Of a stretch of 64,000 bases of DNA, positions 34,650 through 47,114 are shown one piece after another (position 1 is the first letter of the stretch; every line of letters begins with the position of its first letter). The notes beneath the pieces were generated by a model. The model saw only the letters and a list, made by a program, of their open reading frames with translations, did no database searches and was not told the origin of the DNA. The DNA comes from Sodiomyces alkalinus F11. Its lineage: Eukaryota; Ascomycota; Sordariomycetes; Glomerellales; Plectosphaerellaceae. Position numbers and translations under genes: made by a program. The DNA is taken from NCBI RefSeq assembly GCF_003711515.1, contig NW_021167080.1, positions 3,570,155 through 3,634,154 of the forward strand. The letters are read 5' to 3'.

Positions 34650-35081
34650 TGACAGGCGACGGGAGAGAGAATGGCCGACGGGGCACAGAGTGGTCTACAG
34701 TATGGGCTTGTGAGACAGGTTAATGGACGGAGGACCCCTCAATAGTTCGACAGTCAGTTGGATGTGGCGCTTGTTGGATAAGATACCCTGGCGCTCTTTG
34801 TAAACACTGGGGGGTTGAAGTTTTATTCATCTAGGACTTGACATCCTAACTGAGCGTGAGCGCACATAGCGAGCCACCTATGGACACCGTGGTTCACCGA
34901 CGAGTTTGTTTTCTCTACATAGAGAGCGAATGTGTCAAGTTGATGACTGGGTATTGAATCGTTAATGCTTCGCCATGAACTCCGATAACCCAAAACAACT
35001 GAAAACGAGCAAGAGTGAACAAACAGTCTAACTGGATTCTCCATCATTCCCTCCGTAAAATGTGGTGCAGTCAAGCTCCAC
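34650..35081. other. Convergent 3' region TFC3 / UBE2J1-like
   Basis: 432 bp holding both 3' UTRs. No gene was recognised. Confidence 0.45.
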
Positions 35082-36209
35082 CTACTCGTGCATCAGCAGC
35101 CGGGCGATTAACGCTGCAAGCAGGACCACGAGGATGACTATAAGGCGGTCAACCCACACAGGGACAGCCTCTGTCGCGGGTCTCTGGACTGGAGGAGCCG
35201 GGTGAGTATTCGGTGCTACCGGCATAGGTACAGTCGGAGTCGGAGCCGGGACTTCCTGTGCTGGTTGGGCGGCGGGAACCGGAGCCGAATCTGGGATCGG
35301 GGCCGCGGGTGCGTTACCGGTGGACACGAATCCTTCGGCCAGCTCGGCGGTCTCTGTATCCTCTGCGGCCTCCTTAGACGACGACGACGACGACGACGGC
35401 TGTGCCGTCGCGTTCCCATCCGGCGCTTTCTCGGAGTTCTGCCCCAGCTGGTCCGTCCAACCCATCTTCAGTTCAGCCGGTACCTCCACCTTCTCGCCTG
35501 TCGCAGGAGCTTCGGAAGATTCGGCAAGAGCCTTAGCGGCCTCCTCGCATTCTTGGATGATTTCAAGGTTCGTCTTGCCGCATGTCGTGCATTTGAAGTT
35601 CCGCGAGGCGGTGGCGTGACGTCTCCGCACGGCGTCAGACGTTTCGAGGCCACCTAGCTGACCACTTGGATCGGTCTCCATGAAGGTGCGGAGGCTGTTA
35701 TCGAGTTAGCGCACACGCCGGCCACTCTTTCGCGCGTGACGCAAACAGAGGTCTTTTCTTTTGAAATGTGGATGGCTTACGCGACGAGGGCCGTTCGGAC
35801 ACCCCATGCCGGCTGCCAGGTCTCTTCATGATGGCCGCTGATACTGAGACATATTTCGCGGTTGACTTCGAACCGACCGCTCGGGGTGGAGAAGCGGAAG
35901 CTGGGCGGGCGGAGGGGGTAGGTGGGAGGTAGGATGATGCGACCGTGGTAGATGCCGTCGGCGTAGGAGGAATTGGGAACCCCACGAAAGGTAAAGTGCC
36001 ACTCAAATAGATCTGACTCCAACGGAGTTGCAGTGTAGTCCGGCGATGGGGAATTGGAGATCTCGGCGGCTTCTTTCACTGCGCATATAGAGGACTGCGA
36101 TTAGAGGCTGCATTTCGAATAGACAACAGGGAGACAAGGAGAGAGCAAGAAGCCACCTACGTATGCGTCTTATTGTTGGTGACTTGGAGTTGAACTTTGG
36201 AGTGGCCAT
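35082..36209 (-). CDS. UBE2J1-like ER-anchored ubiquitin-conjugating enzyme E2
   Basis: Exons 36161-36209, 35781-36078 and 35082-35694 give 319 aa. It begins MATPKFNSKSPTIRRILKEA; the UBC fold contains LFEWHFTFRGVPNSSYADG, YHGRIILPPTYPLRPPSF and the catalytic Cys in NREICLSISGHHEETWQP. As in Ubc6/UBE2J enzymes the usual HPN motif is replaced (TPSGRFEV). A disordered Pro/Ala/Ser linker with a Ser run (encoded by repeated GAC/GTC triplets) leads to one C-terminal hydrophobic helix (VDRLIVILVVLLAALIARLL), a tail anchor. By family it works in ER-associated degradation. It shares a divergent promoter with the NDUFB2-like gene. Confidence 0.94.
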
Positions 36210-36983
36210 AGTATTGGGATACCAGGCAGGTGGGATCTACGAATGCCAGACGCAGACAGGCAAGATGAGATGGCGAGTTTGGAAGGAGAAGAAGATATGC
36301 GATGTCTTGACAAAGAGGTAGAGTTTATAATAGAAGTTCAGAGAACAATAGAGAGTAAAGATACACGTCTAAGAATCGACGAGTTAACTCCTTGAGATGT
36401 AAAGAAGGAGAACGTCATTCAGGCTAAGGCGACAGTAAGGCAATGTTGCTGACGGGGAAAGGTACAGGTGGCTTGTACGGAGTACGGAGTAGTAATCGCC
36501 GATCAGCAGAGGTACCGGGAACCGGGGGTGGGGGGCGGGATCGGGGGACACAGGAGCTCCCCACCAGCAACTGAGAGTCGAGAGGGTTATCAAGGCCTTC
36601 CCGAACGGATAAGGTACCTAGGTACCTAACCTCGTGATGATAAGATAAGCATACAGCTTTGGAATGATGTACTCTGTACGGAGTACCTTGACCTCGGGTT
36701 TCTCAGCCTCGTATTACATAATCCGCCGATTCGAACCACGAACCCGTTCTTGTTTGTGATTCAGACGAAGCATCACTCCCGCGACGTCCTCCCGAACAAT
36801 CGACCAGCAGGTCAATCAAGACGAACACTGCTTCCAACTCAAAGGTAAGAATTTCTGCTGGTCAATTGATACAAGTGCTTCATCTAATTGTCTGTGTCGC
36901 AGCGTCCGCCTCGTGCTGAGACAACCCGTCGTGTCCTCCCTCTATTTCCGATCGTTCGACACATCCCACAACACACCATCAAC
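36210..36983. promoter_or_regulatory. Divergent promoter UBE2J1-like / NDUFB2-like
   Basis: 774 bp with a dense set of repeated words: overlapping TACGGAGTA copies at 36476-36491 and 36677-36685, the palindrome AGGTACCTAGGTACCT at 36612-36627, and ATTACATAATCCGCCG at 36713-36728. A probable 5' UTR intron lies at 36844-36902. Confidence 0.55.
36844..36902 (+). other. Probable 5' UTR intron of the NDUFB2-like gene
   Basis: Donor GTAAGA, a CTAAT branch-like site and acceptor CGCAG define a 59-nt intron ending 81 bp before the start codon. Seen from consensus only. Confidence 0.55.
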
Positions 36984-37277
36984 ATGGCTGGAGGCGCCCC
37001 GAGGCCAGGAGGCATTCCTCCTATTCGCGTTCATCGTTTTCTTGGAACAGCCCTCGGCGCTGGAATGTGGTTCTTCGTATGTTCCATCTCGCCTCATGGA
37101 CTTCAGAGTATTGCTTTCTTCGTACTGACCAGTTGCGGGATAGTTGATGTACCGGGCAAAGAAGGACGGTACGACTCTCCCTTTTCGAAACGCGGCCCTT
37201 ATACTGGGAGATATATTTGCTGACTCGTCTTTTCAGGTCCCGTTCTCTTGGGCTGGAAACACCCCTGGGAACATTGA
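36984..37277 (+). CDS. Small complex I accessory subunit, NDUFB2-like
   Basis: Exons 36984-37076, 37144-37168 and 37237-37277 give only 52 aa. It begins MAGGAPRPGGIPPIRVHRF and contains LGTALGAGMWFFLMYRAKKD, then GPVLLGWKHPWEH. The block GxxMWFxxxYRAKKDG with a His-Pro-Trp ending matches the small fungal subunit related to mammalian NDUFB2 (AGGG), a single-helix membrane-arm accessory subunit of mitochondrial NADH:ubiquinone oxidoreductase. The middle exon is 25 nt. All three exons are required to read the conserved block; any single frame shows only fragments. The assignment to NDUFB2 rests on the short MWF...-KD-...-LGW pattern, so the family name is less sure than the gene itself. Confidence 0.85.
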
Positions 37278-37887
37278 TTTCGAACATTCAGCCGGAACTC
37301 AAAGATACGAATTGGCCTTCATAGCGGGGGTTGAAATGATGGGGAAGGAATTTTGGGACGCTGGGCTCAGGTGGCCACTAGGGCTTCCCCGGTGTCTCCA
37401 TCAATTCATGGCCAGTTCATTTGTACATACACCACCTATCGACTGTAACCCTCTCGACCGAGTCCTTTCAGAAGGCACAATTTCCTGACGTTTCGATTCC
37501 TGTGACATTCATGCTCTACGCTTGCTGTTACAGTCTACTTGTAACATGTTACGTATGCAAAGATATGTAAAGACGGATGATGGGTACCCTATAAGGTACT
37601 GGAGCCATGTCCCCTTTCTGGGACATGCATCTTGAGGATGGTATTCACAAGTTAGAGTGATAGTGCCGCGCTTCTCAATTCGAGGCTCCTGAATTCATCG
37701 CCATGTTTGGAATAAACTGACAACTGTGTATCATCCAGATCCATCATGGAGCCGCAATCCTTACCACCTTAATCAAAATCGCACATTCAACCCTCATCTC
37801 TACCTACCCCTGAGCCTGCCTTGAAGCGCCCGAACGCCATTGCCAGACCACGCTGCGATATGCTTTCGTACAGCTCTAAGAATGCTT
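37278..37887. other. Convergent 3' region NDUFB2-like / YPK9
   Basis: 610 bp, both 3' UTRs. No gene was recognised. Confidence 0.4.
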
Positions 37888-40800
37888 CTATAGACGCATC
37901 TTCTCCTGAATCAACTTGTACGTCTTTCGCTGTTTGGGCCGCCTCAACATTGTCTCTTTGAAATGCCCCGCCAACCGTGCCAGCCGAGGGAAGATGAACT
38001 TTTCCGACGACCATGCGACAACAAGATAAATCCCGCCAAGAGCGATCATGAAGAGCTTGAAATCCCAGGGTGTCTTTGTGAGTTGCATCAAACGCTGCAC
38101 CCATTTTGCCGGAGCTAGGATCATGTACAATGTCCCCAGCAGAGTGAGGCCCACTGCTGCCATGAAAGGCCCTGTAAACTCAATATCAGCATCGCAGCTC
38201 ACCCTACGCCTGGCTTCTGTGAAGGGACCGGACAACTTACAATTGCGCACTACCTTCTGTCGGAAGGGGTGGCCTGCATTGAGAACGACTCCTGCAAGAA
38301 TGTACTCGAAACACGACACCAAAAAGAGGACTGTGTTCTGCGAATTCTTAATGTTCGACTTATCATGGCCGACCTTGGGCGGTATATACCTAGCCAGTTA
38401 TGTTAGCCGATCACTCCTTCAAGAATCTTGAAACGCACAAGCAGCATGCTTACCAAGGCTGCCTTTTCACTGCGATATAGACAATTGCCTGAACGGCAAT
38501 GCAGATCACCATATGGCCAAGGAGCGGTATAAGAACCTTGCGAGAGACGAGTCTCGCTGTTGGCCCCTTCCGGAACAGCACGGGAAACGGTCCTGACCAA
38601 CTCACTAAATCACACGCTGTCAGTATAAAGATACGCTCGGTGCTGGCAGGAATGGCACCCACTGAATATAGCGATGGGTAAGATCAGAAGAAGGTCAATA
38701 AAGAGGAACTACGGTCAATGTGTTAGCGCCGCCTGTCACGCTCTCCTGAACCCCAAGGGCAAGAATATTGACACCGTACCTGGAAGTCGCCAAGGTTGGA
38801 CGCTCTAGTATAGAGAAAGCTGACCGACGTAAACTGGATCGCGGAGTAGAGACTCATATACTTGAAGCAGCTGAAGCTGGTGACTAGAGCGGCGCGGCCC
38901 TCCCTGAAACGATCGCGTTTAGCAACTCAAGTACAGCGCAAAGGAGTCATTATCATGAACTCACCGTATAACTTCAGGGCAACATGAAATGTCGAAGTTG
39001 CGGCTAGTGAAAGGGGCTGCCACGGATGCTTCAGCTTCGGACAGCGAAATTCCAACGTCCGCAGCTTTGAGAGCTCCGCAGTCGTTCGCGCCGTCACCAC
39101 AGAAGCCCACGCAATAGTCTATGCTCTGTAGTTTCTCCACCAAGGCATGTTTTTCATCGGGAGACATCCGCGCATAAATCTTGCCGCACACCAGCATCTG
39201 TACGCATATTTCATGTTAGCAAGACTATGTTGCCCCAGAGGGCTAACTTGGGAATTCGCCTGACCCTGTGTAAAACCTCGGGCTCTGCGTAGTCCACCAT
39301 CCAGCGGAATGCATCTCCGCTGACGGCAACGGAATAATTCCGTAGGTTGCTGATGTCGTAGGGTAGCGAGGCATCGGCATCGGCCGTAGGGGGGAGCGGC
39401 TGTCGAAGAACGTCAGCGCATAGGACTCAACCTGATGGAAAGGGTCGTAAACTGACTAATAACGTCTTCTCGTCTAATCTGAAAGCGCCGTTGTCTATGC
39501 TTTCCCAGACTAACCGGACCTCCCCGTCGCCGTGTTCGTCTGAAGCTGTTGTTAGTATGGGCTCGAGGACCAAGAGAGAAAACAGAATCAACTTACCCTC
39601 TACAAAACGAGGCACGAAGCAATGGGCCGTCGGGTTGATCAAGCGACACTCCCTTCCGACACTGATGGCAGTCAGGATGTTATCTCCGGTACACATGACT
39701 ACCCCAATGTTGGAGTCGTGGAGCTCTTGAAGCACACCAGTGGTCGTGGGCTTGAGCTTGTTCTCGAAAATGATGAAGCCAACAAAATCCAGGCCAGACT
39801 CGACCTCTTCACGCTTCATCTTCTGTACTTTCACCCAGTTTAGTTTTGGAATGTGACGCGTTGCGCACGCAATGACACGGTATCCCTTGTGGGTGTAATA
39901 TGATAGTTGCTCTTCGTAGTCGGTCGGGACTTCGATTGAAAGTTAGCAAAACGGGATTGAATGGAAGAGTCTCGCAGGCTCACAAGTCTCCGTGCGGCAG
40001 ATATCCCGCATGCTCTCGGGGGCTCCTTTGACATAGATATCTCCTCCTTGCTGACCAAACTGTCGGACTACCACACTCGCCCTCCGCAACTGAGAGACGA
40101 ATTCGAAACTTCGCAAGACGCCGAGCTCGATGGGATTCTATTCATACATATGTTAATATTTCAAACGCCATATGAAACCGGGACTCTGCCTGGTAGGCAG
40201 GCGACGCGCGGGGAGTGGAACGACGCACTCTTGACGCATTTGTTGGTTCGTCCCCACGGAGATACTCAACAAACTCCGTGGGAGGTCGGGCAACGGACGG
40301 CGAAAGTCCGCCCTGGTCATCTCCATCTTGGCCGATTGCAGTGTGATCTCGTTCTTCGAAGGACCAACCGCTAAACTCGACCATCTTGAGCTCAAGTGGA
40401 TCGCCAACATGCTCGTTGTCCACCGAACGCAGGGAATGACAAGTGGCCATCGTGTATAAAGCTGCTGCAAAGTTGCTCTGCAGGCTCTCATGCACAGCCC
40501 GGTATAGCGATGAAGCGTCTTCTATGATGTCGTGAAAACGCCCTCCAGATGCCACTCGGACACCAAGTATGTCCAGGCCATCCTCCGTCAGGGTACCAGT
40601 CTTGTCGAAGCACATGATATCAAGTTTACCGCCAACGTTAACTCTCTGCGGACTGATACAGAAGATCTGCTTCTTTTTGAGTCGCGAAAGTGCGAAGCTG
40701 GTTCCTATGCTGAGAGTCGCAGGCAAAGCCGGGGGGACGGCAATTGTAATGACATCTGTGCCTCGTCAATATTTTGGGCAAAGTGAAAGATGATAATCAG

Positions 40801-42918
40801 AGGGGTGTTCTGACCTAGTGCCCGCACAACGATGAGATGCCAGGCGAGATCCAGGCGTATGAAGTTTACCAACGACACGATAAATCCCAGAATCGCAACT
40901 AGGGCCATCACCCCGACGTAGCGGAAAGAATCGCGGTAGAACTTGAAACCAGATGGTTTGGGAAATAGCATAGACCGGACCAGTGATCCTTTGGTCGTGC
41001 TGAAGCCAGTTCGGACGACGATGGCCAGAGCCGCAGCCTCCTCACCTTGGTCATCTTGCGGCCGTCTTGCGCGAATGATTTTCGTCCCGCAGAAAAGGAA
41101 GTGCTTTGCCGTCTCGGCTGAGACTGTCGGGGCACCTAGGTTGATTTTATGTAGAGTCTCGTCTGTAGCAGGCGACTTGGATACAGGTACAGACTCCCCT
41201 GAAAAACATGTCAGAACATGGTTGGCTTGCCACCGTTTATTTGCTTGAACCTACCGGTGAGCATGCTCTCATTGACGATGCAGTCTCCGCTGAGAAGCAA
41301 GCCGTCACTGGGAAACTGGGTTAGGTGTGGATCGCTGACTTCATACACGTCCCCGGGGACCAGCTCGGTGGAGGGCACATAACGCCCTTCGATAGCTGTC
41401 AGCAATAATGCCAAAAGGTAAACATATCAATTAACCTACAGAATCCATTCCGGAGAACTCTAACATCGCACTCGAATCGTGATATTTCGCGCAATCGACG
41501 CATCGTCTGCAGTAACGTTAGTATGAATAATGCGTACATACGTCAAAGGGTGTGGGAGATCAGATCATACTGCTCGAGTTTCGACAAGGGTGCTTGTAAT
41601 GCTGCCAAACGACATGACAAAGATAGCAAAAGCATAGTAGTAATATTCGTCGAAAGACCAGAGAAGAAGACTAGCGATCTGGAAAACATAAAACGGATGG
41701 AACACCTGTGCCAAGTTAGCACTGCAAAAGCTCTCGTCCGATCAGCAGGCCGGAGATTACCTCGTCAACCAGGAGTTGTGGTATGGACTTTTGCTCAATG
41801 TCAATGTCGTTGTTACCAAAAACAACTTCCCGCACGTGCTTCTCGTCGATATCGAGACCCGAGCGAACAGCCCGGATATCAGTCCAGTTAGGGTCCTTCC
41901 AGCCAGCGAAGAGAATGAATTTATCCTTCTGTTGGTTGAAGAACAAGCGGACGTAGCGGTAATTGAGCATTCTCAGTTCGGTGATGACGGGGTCGTGATC
42001 ATCATCCAGCAAGTACTGTTTCTCGGTGGTGCCGAACACGGTAGACATTGGTCTGCCATATAGCTTCTTCTCAACGTTCATGATTGTGACTTCACCCCAT
42101 TGGTTCTATTAAGTGTCAACAGATTGCAAACAACGCAGAGACAGTCTTGCCAACGTACCTCGATAACAACCCAGTCGCAGTCGCTCAAAGGACATGCGCG
42201 TCCTAAGACCCGCACATACCATCTGGGGAGCCACCTCAGGAGGAGCCAACCGAGTCCAAGGGTGCAAACACACAAGAATACATAGGCCGCAAATCTGATC
42301 TGGCTAGTGCGGAACCCAGCAATGGCAATGGTCAGGTCCTCGTTGATCATGTATACTGTTTGGCTGTGGCGTCCTTGTCCGGCCCGGCTGTCGGATGTCT
42401 TGATACTCTCAGTCCGCAGCAGTCGGTCGTGAACAGATGACCTGGACAGGGTTGAGGAGCGGCGATGTAGGACATATTCTCCGTTGGGTCTCCCGTCATG
42501 GAAATCAGTCGAGTCGTCGTCCTCTTCGCCAAACCGAAAATCACCAGATTCTAGGTCGTCGGATACTGCACTCGTGTCCTCTTCCTCGTAGTCCAACTCG
42601 GGATCGACTTGGTGAAAGGTAAAGCTTGTCGTCGAGTCTGCTCTGGGGCGGCGGTGGGAGAAGGCGGAAACGCTGGTTGGTAGGCTCTCGGCAATGGGAC
42701 CGTCATAAAGCTAGCGCAGGGCAGACAGGTCAGAATACTTTAAAAGGATCAATTGAACGCTGTAGAAAGAGAAAAAGACAAACCTCGTCCTGGGCCATTT
42801 CCACATCCTCGTATACACTCGAGTTGCTCTGAATTGAGTCCCTTCGATGGAGGGAGCGACTCCTCGACATCGAGCGACGAGCTCCCTCGACGGAGTGCGA
42901 CGGCCTCCTGTACTCCAT
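37888..42918 (-). CDS. YPK9: P5B-type ATPase, Ypk9/ATP13A2 family
   Basis: A gene with many introns. Exon 1 is 42784-42918 (45 codons, [12 protein letters not shown]...), exon 2 is 42159-42710, exon 3 starts at 42105, and the stop is at 37888. The N-terminal tail is Ser/Arg-rich, then acidic. P5 marks are the membrane block [20 protein letters not shown], the phosphorylated Asp in [12 protein letters not shown] (about 40588-40611), YVKGAPESM in the nucleotide domain and [17 protein letters not shown] (about 39070-39115) in the hinge. The [10 protein letters not shown] form marks P5B (Ypk9) rather than P5A (Spf1). Membrane helices fill the C-terminal third. Members sit in the vacuole/lysosome and export polyamines or affect metal tolerance; substrate is inferred. 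Not every intron boundary in the middle was fixed. Confidence 0.93.
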
Positions 42919-43840
42919 TTTCGACCCTTGTAATGATAATCAAATCACAAACACAAGAGTCCTATGCGGTTCTATAGAAACACTGTGTGGTCATGGTAGG
43001 CGGTGCGGACAGGGAACTGGTACTGGTAATCTGCTTGCGTGAAGTGTAGATGAGTGTGTATGCGATAGCAGCTCGAATGTCGTCGACAAATCAAAGAGAG
43101 AACATCGTCTTCTGCAGTCTTCGGTCCGGGCTGAAAAGACTTGTAGCGTCCAAAAATCAGGGGATCGAGTAGGGGGCGTCGGAACCAGATGTAATGGTAG
43201 ATTGAAAGCTCGATGGCTCGTAGCACCTCTGGTTTTTTTTTTTTCCCTGGCCGCACTACATCATCGTCGGATGGACACGGTACTACTGAGTACGTATCCC
43301 GGTACACGTCCCGTCCGATATCTTATCGTGTTATCCGACGCCCCATCACTGAGGCGTACCGCTGTATGCCTTAATCCGAGCTTTTTCCGTTTTCAGATAG
43401 ACCCCGCTTGCAGTTGCCGGTGCATATGGCGGGGCGTGCAGTGGAGGATGACCAGGGTGGCAAGAACACTGGCGTGGTGGTGCAACGCGGTGTCACCGCC
43501 CCTGTGGGAGAGAGGTGCGTGGCTCTTCCAGGGCCAAGCAGATGTAAAATGCGGGGCGCTACTGATTGGAAGGAGGTCGAACCCTGGCTCAACAACTTCC
43601 GTGGCGGGACTGGTTGGTGAGCCAGCCTAGGCGATTTTTTTAATGCTTCCCCACCAAACTTGGGGGAAAATCTACTACCTCAGTCAGACCTACATCTTAA
43701 ACTTCCTGGCTTGGGTCATCTACTCTCCCTTCCTTCCAACCATCACCAACTCCCCAATTTCTCCCGCCCTTTTTCTCTCGCCGCAGGCCTTCTTTTTCAA
43801 CAGTTCATCACTTGTGCAACAGTCTGACAGATTAAGCACC
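42919..43840. promoter_or_regulatory. Divergent intergenic region YPK9 / NAP1
   Basis: 922 bp between divergent starts. A TC-rich stretch just upstream of NAP1 (43690-43800) is a typical fungal leader. A GGTTCGACC-like word near 43572 has no tRNA around it. Confidence 0.45.
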
Positions 43841-45419
43841 ATGGCCGAGCCCATCCGAAACAAGCGGCCTGATATGCCTACTGCTCCGTAAGTGCTATCC
43901 CGGGTCGTGGCGCGCCCTGTTCTACTTGCATCCTTTGTTACTGTCTTTTTTTCCCTTTTGTTTTATTCGTGCCTATCAGTTCAGACGCCCATGCAAAGCC
44001 ATGCAAACCAATACTGACATGAACATCAATGCAGGACTCCCCAGAACACGCCTGCCTCGAATGCCCCCATCTCGTCTCATGCTCAACAGCCAGGTGTGGC
44101 CAGTATCAAGGAAGGTGAGGAGTTCTACGACCACTGTCGCATCTCAAATTCCCTTGATCCATTTGTTCAAAACTAACACATGTGTTAGAGGATCTCAACC
44201 ATGCTACCGCCGCTTCCATCTTTGCTCAGAATCCTAAGCTCGTCCAGATGATCCAGGGCCGCCTTGGATCCCTCGTCGGTCGCTCTTCGGGCTACATCGA
44301 GTCCCTACCTCCCAAGGTCCGCCGTCGTGTTGCCGGCCTCAAGGGCATCCAGCAAGAGCATTCCAAGCTCGAGGCGGAGTTCCAGGAGGAGGTCCTACAG
44401 CTGGAGAAGAAGTATTTTGCCAAGTTCACTCCCTTGTACGAGAAGCGTACCAGCATCGTCAACGGCCGCGCTGAGCCTACCGAAGACGAAGTCAAAGCCG
44501 GAGAGGAGGACGAGGAGAAGGAAGAAGAGGGCGATAAGGCCGAGGCCTCGGAGAAGCCTGCCGTCGAGTCGCAGGTGCCTGAAAACGTCGCCGGTATTCC
44601 CGAATTCTGGCTGTCGGCCATGAAGAACCAGATTTCGCTCGCCGAGATGGTCACGGACCGCGATGAGGGTGCCCTCAAGCACCTTACCGACGTGCGCATG
44701 GAATACCTGGAGAAGCCTGGTTTCCGCCTCATCTTTGAATTCTCCGACAACCCCTACTTCACCAACAAGACCATCACCAAGACGTACTACTACCAGAATG
44801 AGAGCGGCTACGGTGGCGACTTCATCTACGACCATGCCGAGGGTGACAAGATCAACTGGAAGGAAGGCCAGGACCTCACCGTCCGGGTAGAAAGCAAGAA
44901 GCAGAGGAACAAGAGTAAGCCGCTCCTTTCGTGCTCGCCTCACTCCCCTAATTCGTGCGTCTGTCATGTTGCTAACTCGTCGTTTGTGTGTAGCCACGAA
45001 GCAGACCCGTATCGTCACTAAGACTGTCCCCACCGAGTCCTTCTTCAACTTCTTCTCCCCGCCAGCTGCGCCCACCGACGACGATGACGATGCTGCTTCG
45101 GATATCGAGGAGCGCTTGGAGCTCGACTACCAACTTGGCGAGGACATCAAGGAGAAGCTTATCCCTCGCGCCATCGACTGGTTCACCGGAGAAGCCTTGG
45201 CTTTCGAGGAGCTGGACGACGACGAGCTGGAGGGCGAGTACGACGACGAGGATGATGAGGATGACCTCAGCGAGGATCGTTACGACGATGAAGAGTCGGA
45301 CGACGACGTATGCAATTCTTCCCACAGATCTCGCTGATGAACCCCCTGACTAACTTCGGCAACAATAGGACGAACCTGGCAAGCCGAAACAGGAGGCGGC
45401 CGAGTGCAAGCAGAGCTGA
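43841..45419 (+). CDS. NAP1: Nucleosome assembly protein 1
   Basis: Exons 43841-43887, 44035-44114, 44189-44914, 44994-45307 and 45369-45419 give 405 aa. It begins [20 protein letters not shown]. The NAP domain has the long dimerisation helix ([20 protein letters not shown]), [38 protein letters not shown] and FFNFFSPP. The acidic C-terminal tail has long Asp/Glu runs. The 51-nt last exon encodes [16 protein letters not shown], and the final CKQS is a CaaX box that is a known feature of NAP1 proteins. It is an H2A-H2B chaperone that shuttles between cytosol and nucleus. Missing the last exon would lose the CaaX end. Confidence 0.96.
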
Positions 45420-47114
45420 GCGGCCGAATCATGGAGCCCTTAGCTATACACATAAGTCGCCTTCAGGCAACCTCGGGATACGGAAATAAGCTGTACTTCC
45501 CAGTTGTCGTTGTCGATCTTCGCGGCGTTGGCCGGGCATACGGGCATGTGCTCACACTTGAGGTGGGGTTTACGGTGATTTCTGCGGAGGAACAAAAATT
45601 ACTCGGATGGACTGGATGGGGGCCGGACAGCTAACTATGGTTTGGCGCGACTTCTTCGTAATAGATGGTAATTAAGATCCAGGTCCAGGATGCAGGCAGA
45701 GCAGATGTGGCACGCACATTGTTGTTCGGGTTGTTTGCTATTGCCACCTACCTTACCTAGGTACACACTTGCGCTAGTATGTCTTTTTCTTTTCGCAAGA
45801 TTGCAACACAGCTCTCTTGGTATTTCGGGTGGTGTCTGGAGGGTGCTCATATAATAGATGGATCACGCACAACACACTAAGCAGAGCACCTTAGTTGCAG
45901 GTACGCAGTCAAAACAAAGGACAGAAATCTACCGATCATCTGCACTGGTGATGCTAAGTGTTTCCAATTAAGCTCTTGTCGGTCTTTCAACCATCATCCA
46001 TGGCCTCAAGATGTGAGTGTGACTCACTACCTAATTACCTTTTACCGAATGTCTGCGTGCTCGACTTCCATGGATTATTTTCTTTGCGGAGTGTGCTGGT
46101 CTGGTTGGTGGAAGTGCGGTCTTGGGCTCTTGGGGCGGTCACCGGCCGAAGTAGGCAGCTCCGTGAAAGGTCGGGCAGTGGACCTAAAGGCACCGGCAAC
46201 ATTGTCGATTATCGCACTGATTACACCGAACGACAACTTACTGGAGTGACGAGGACGGTGACTTGGCTTTGGTATTGGTAGGTACGGTATATCTGAGAAT
46301 TGAGAAATGATCCGGCAATGACAGCTAGAATTGCCTCAACTATTGTTAAGGGTACTCAAAAGGAGGCTCCGATAAGTGGGCTGGACGTCGGATTTTGCCC
46401 CCACTATTTACGTCTTCGCGTGATTTTAGCCATCCAACAGTAATACACTCTAGGCCGGAGGGCAAAAAGTTTTCGGTGCATCAGGGTACGCCATACTCTG
46501 GGAAGGTGAGTCAGTTTATACTCTCCGTAGAGGATTCGACGCTTAATATTACATAAATACTCTGTAGGTACCTTATTAGTGACCACAGGCCAAGCGAACC
46601 TACCCATCCAACCTCGTGATATCCAGTTGATTTGAAGAGCTTAATCCATAACCAGTTCACGAACAATTCTCACAAGGCTGCTGCCTCCGCGTCCAAGAAT
46701 AGCCTCCAGGTATGTCCATGTTTCTATGAAACCTTCCGTCTCGGGCACACCCCACGAACACCCCGCTTTCTTCTTCCTCCGGTGTCTCCTAGCCTTTACG
46801 CTGCCCATAATATCCGGATTGGGCATGCTGGGGCAACTGTATTCGTTCATCGCTGGCTATAACTACGGACGTACTCTCATGTACTCGGGGTTATTGGACC
46901 GTCCCCTCCGGTTTTCGCTCTACACACACCACACTACCTACTACACAGAACTTTTCTCACCTTTCGCTCACCCTTCACTCTCACTCCCATATACATTAAC
47001 TCGAATTGTAAACCGCAAACCTGACAAAAGAATATTAATCTAGAATCNNNNNNNNNNNNNNNNNNNNNNNNNNNNNNNNNNNNNNNNCCCCCCGTCCCCC
47101 TCAACGTCGCAAGC
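45420..47114. other. Intergenic region NAP1 / PGDH
   Basis: 1.7 kb with no supported gene. Contains ACCTAGGTAC near 45754 and an assembly gap just before the PGDH start. Confidence 0.4.
47048..47087. other. Assembly gap (40 N)
   Basis: Unknown bases 27 bp upstream of the PGDH start codon, in its leader or promoter, flanked by a C run. Confidence 0.99.

Noticed and set aside
43560..43600. GGTTCGACC word suggesting a tRNA T-arm
   Set aside because: The flanking bases do not form a cloverleaf and no A box is present at the expected distance.
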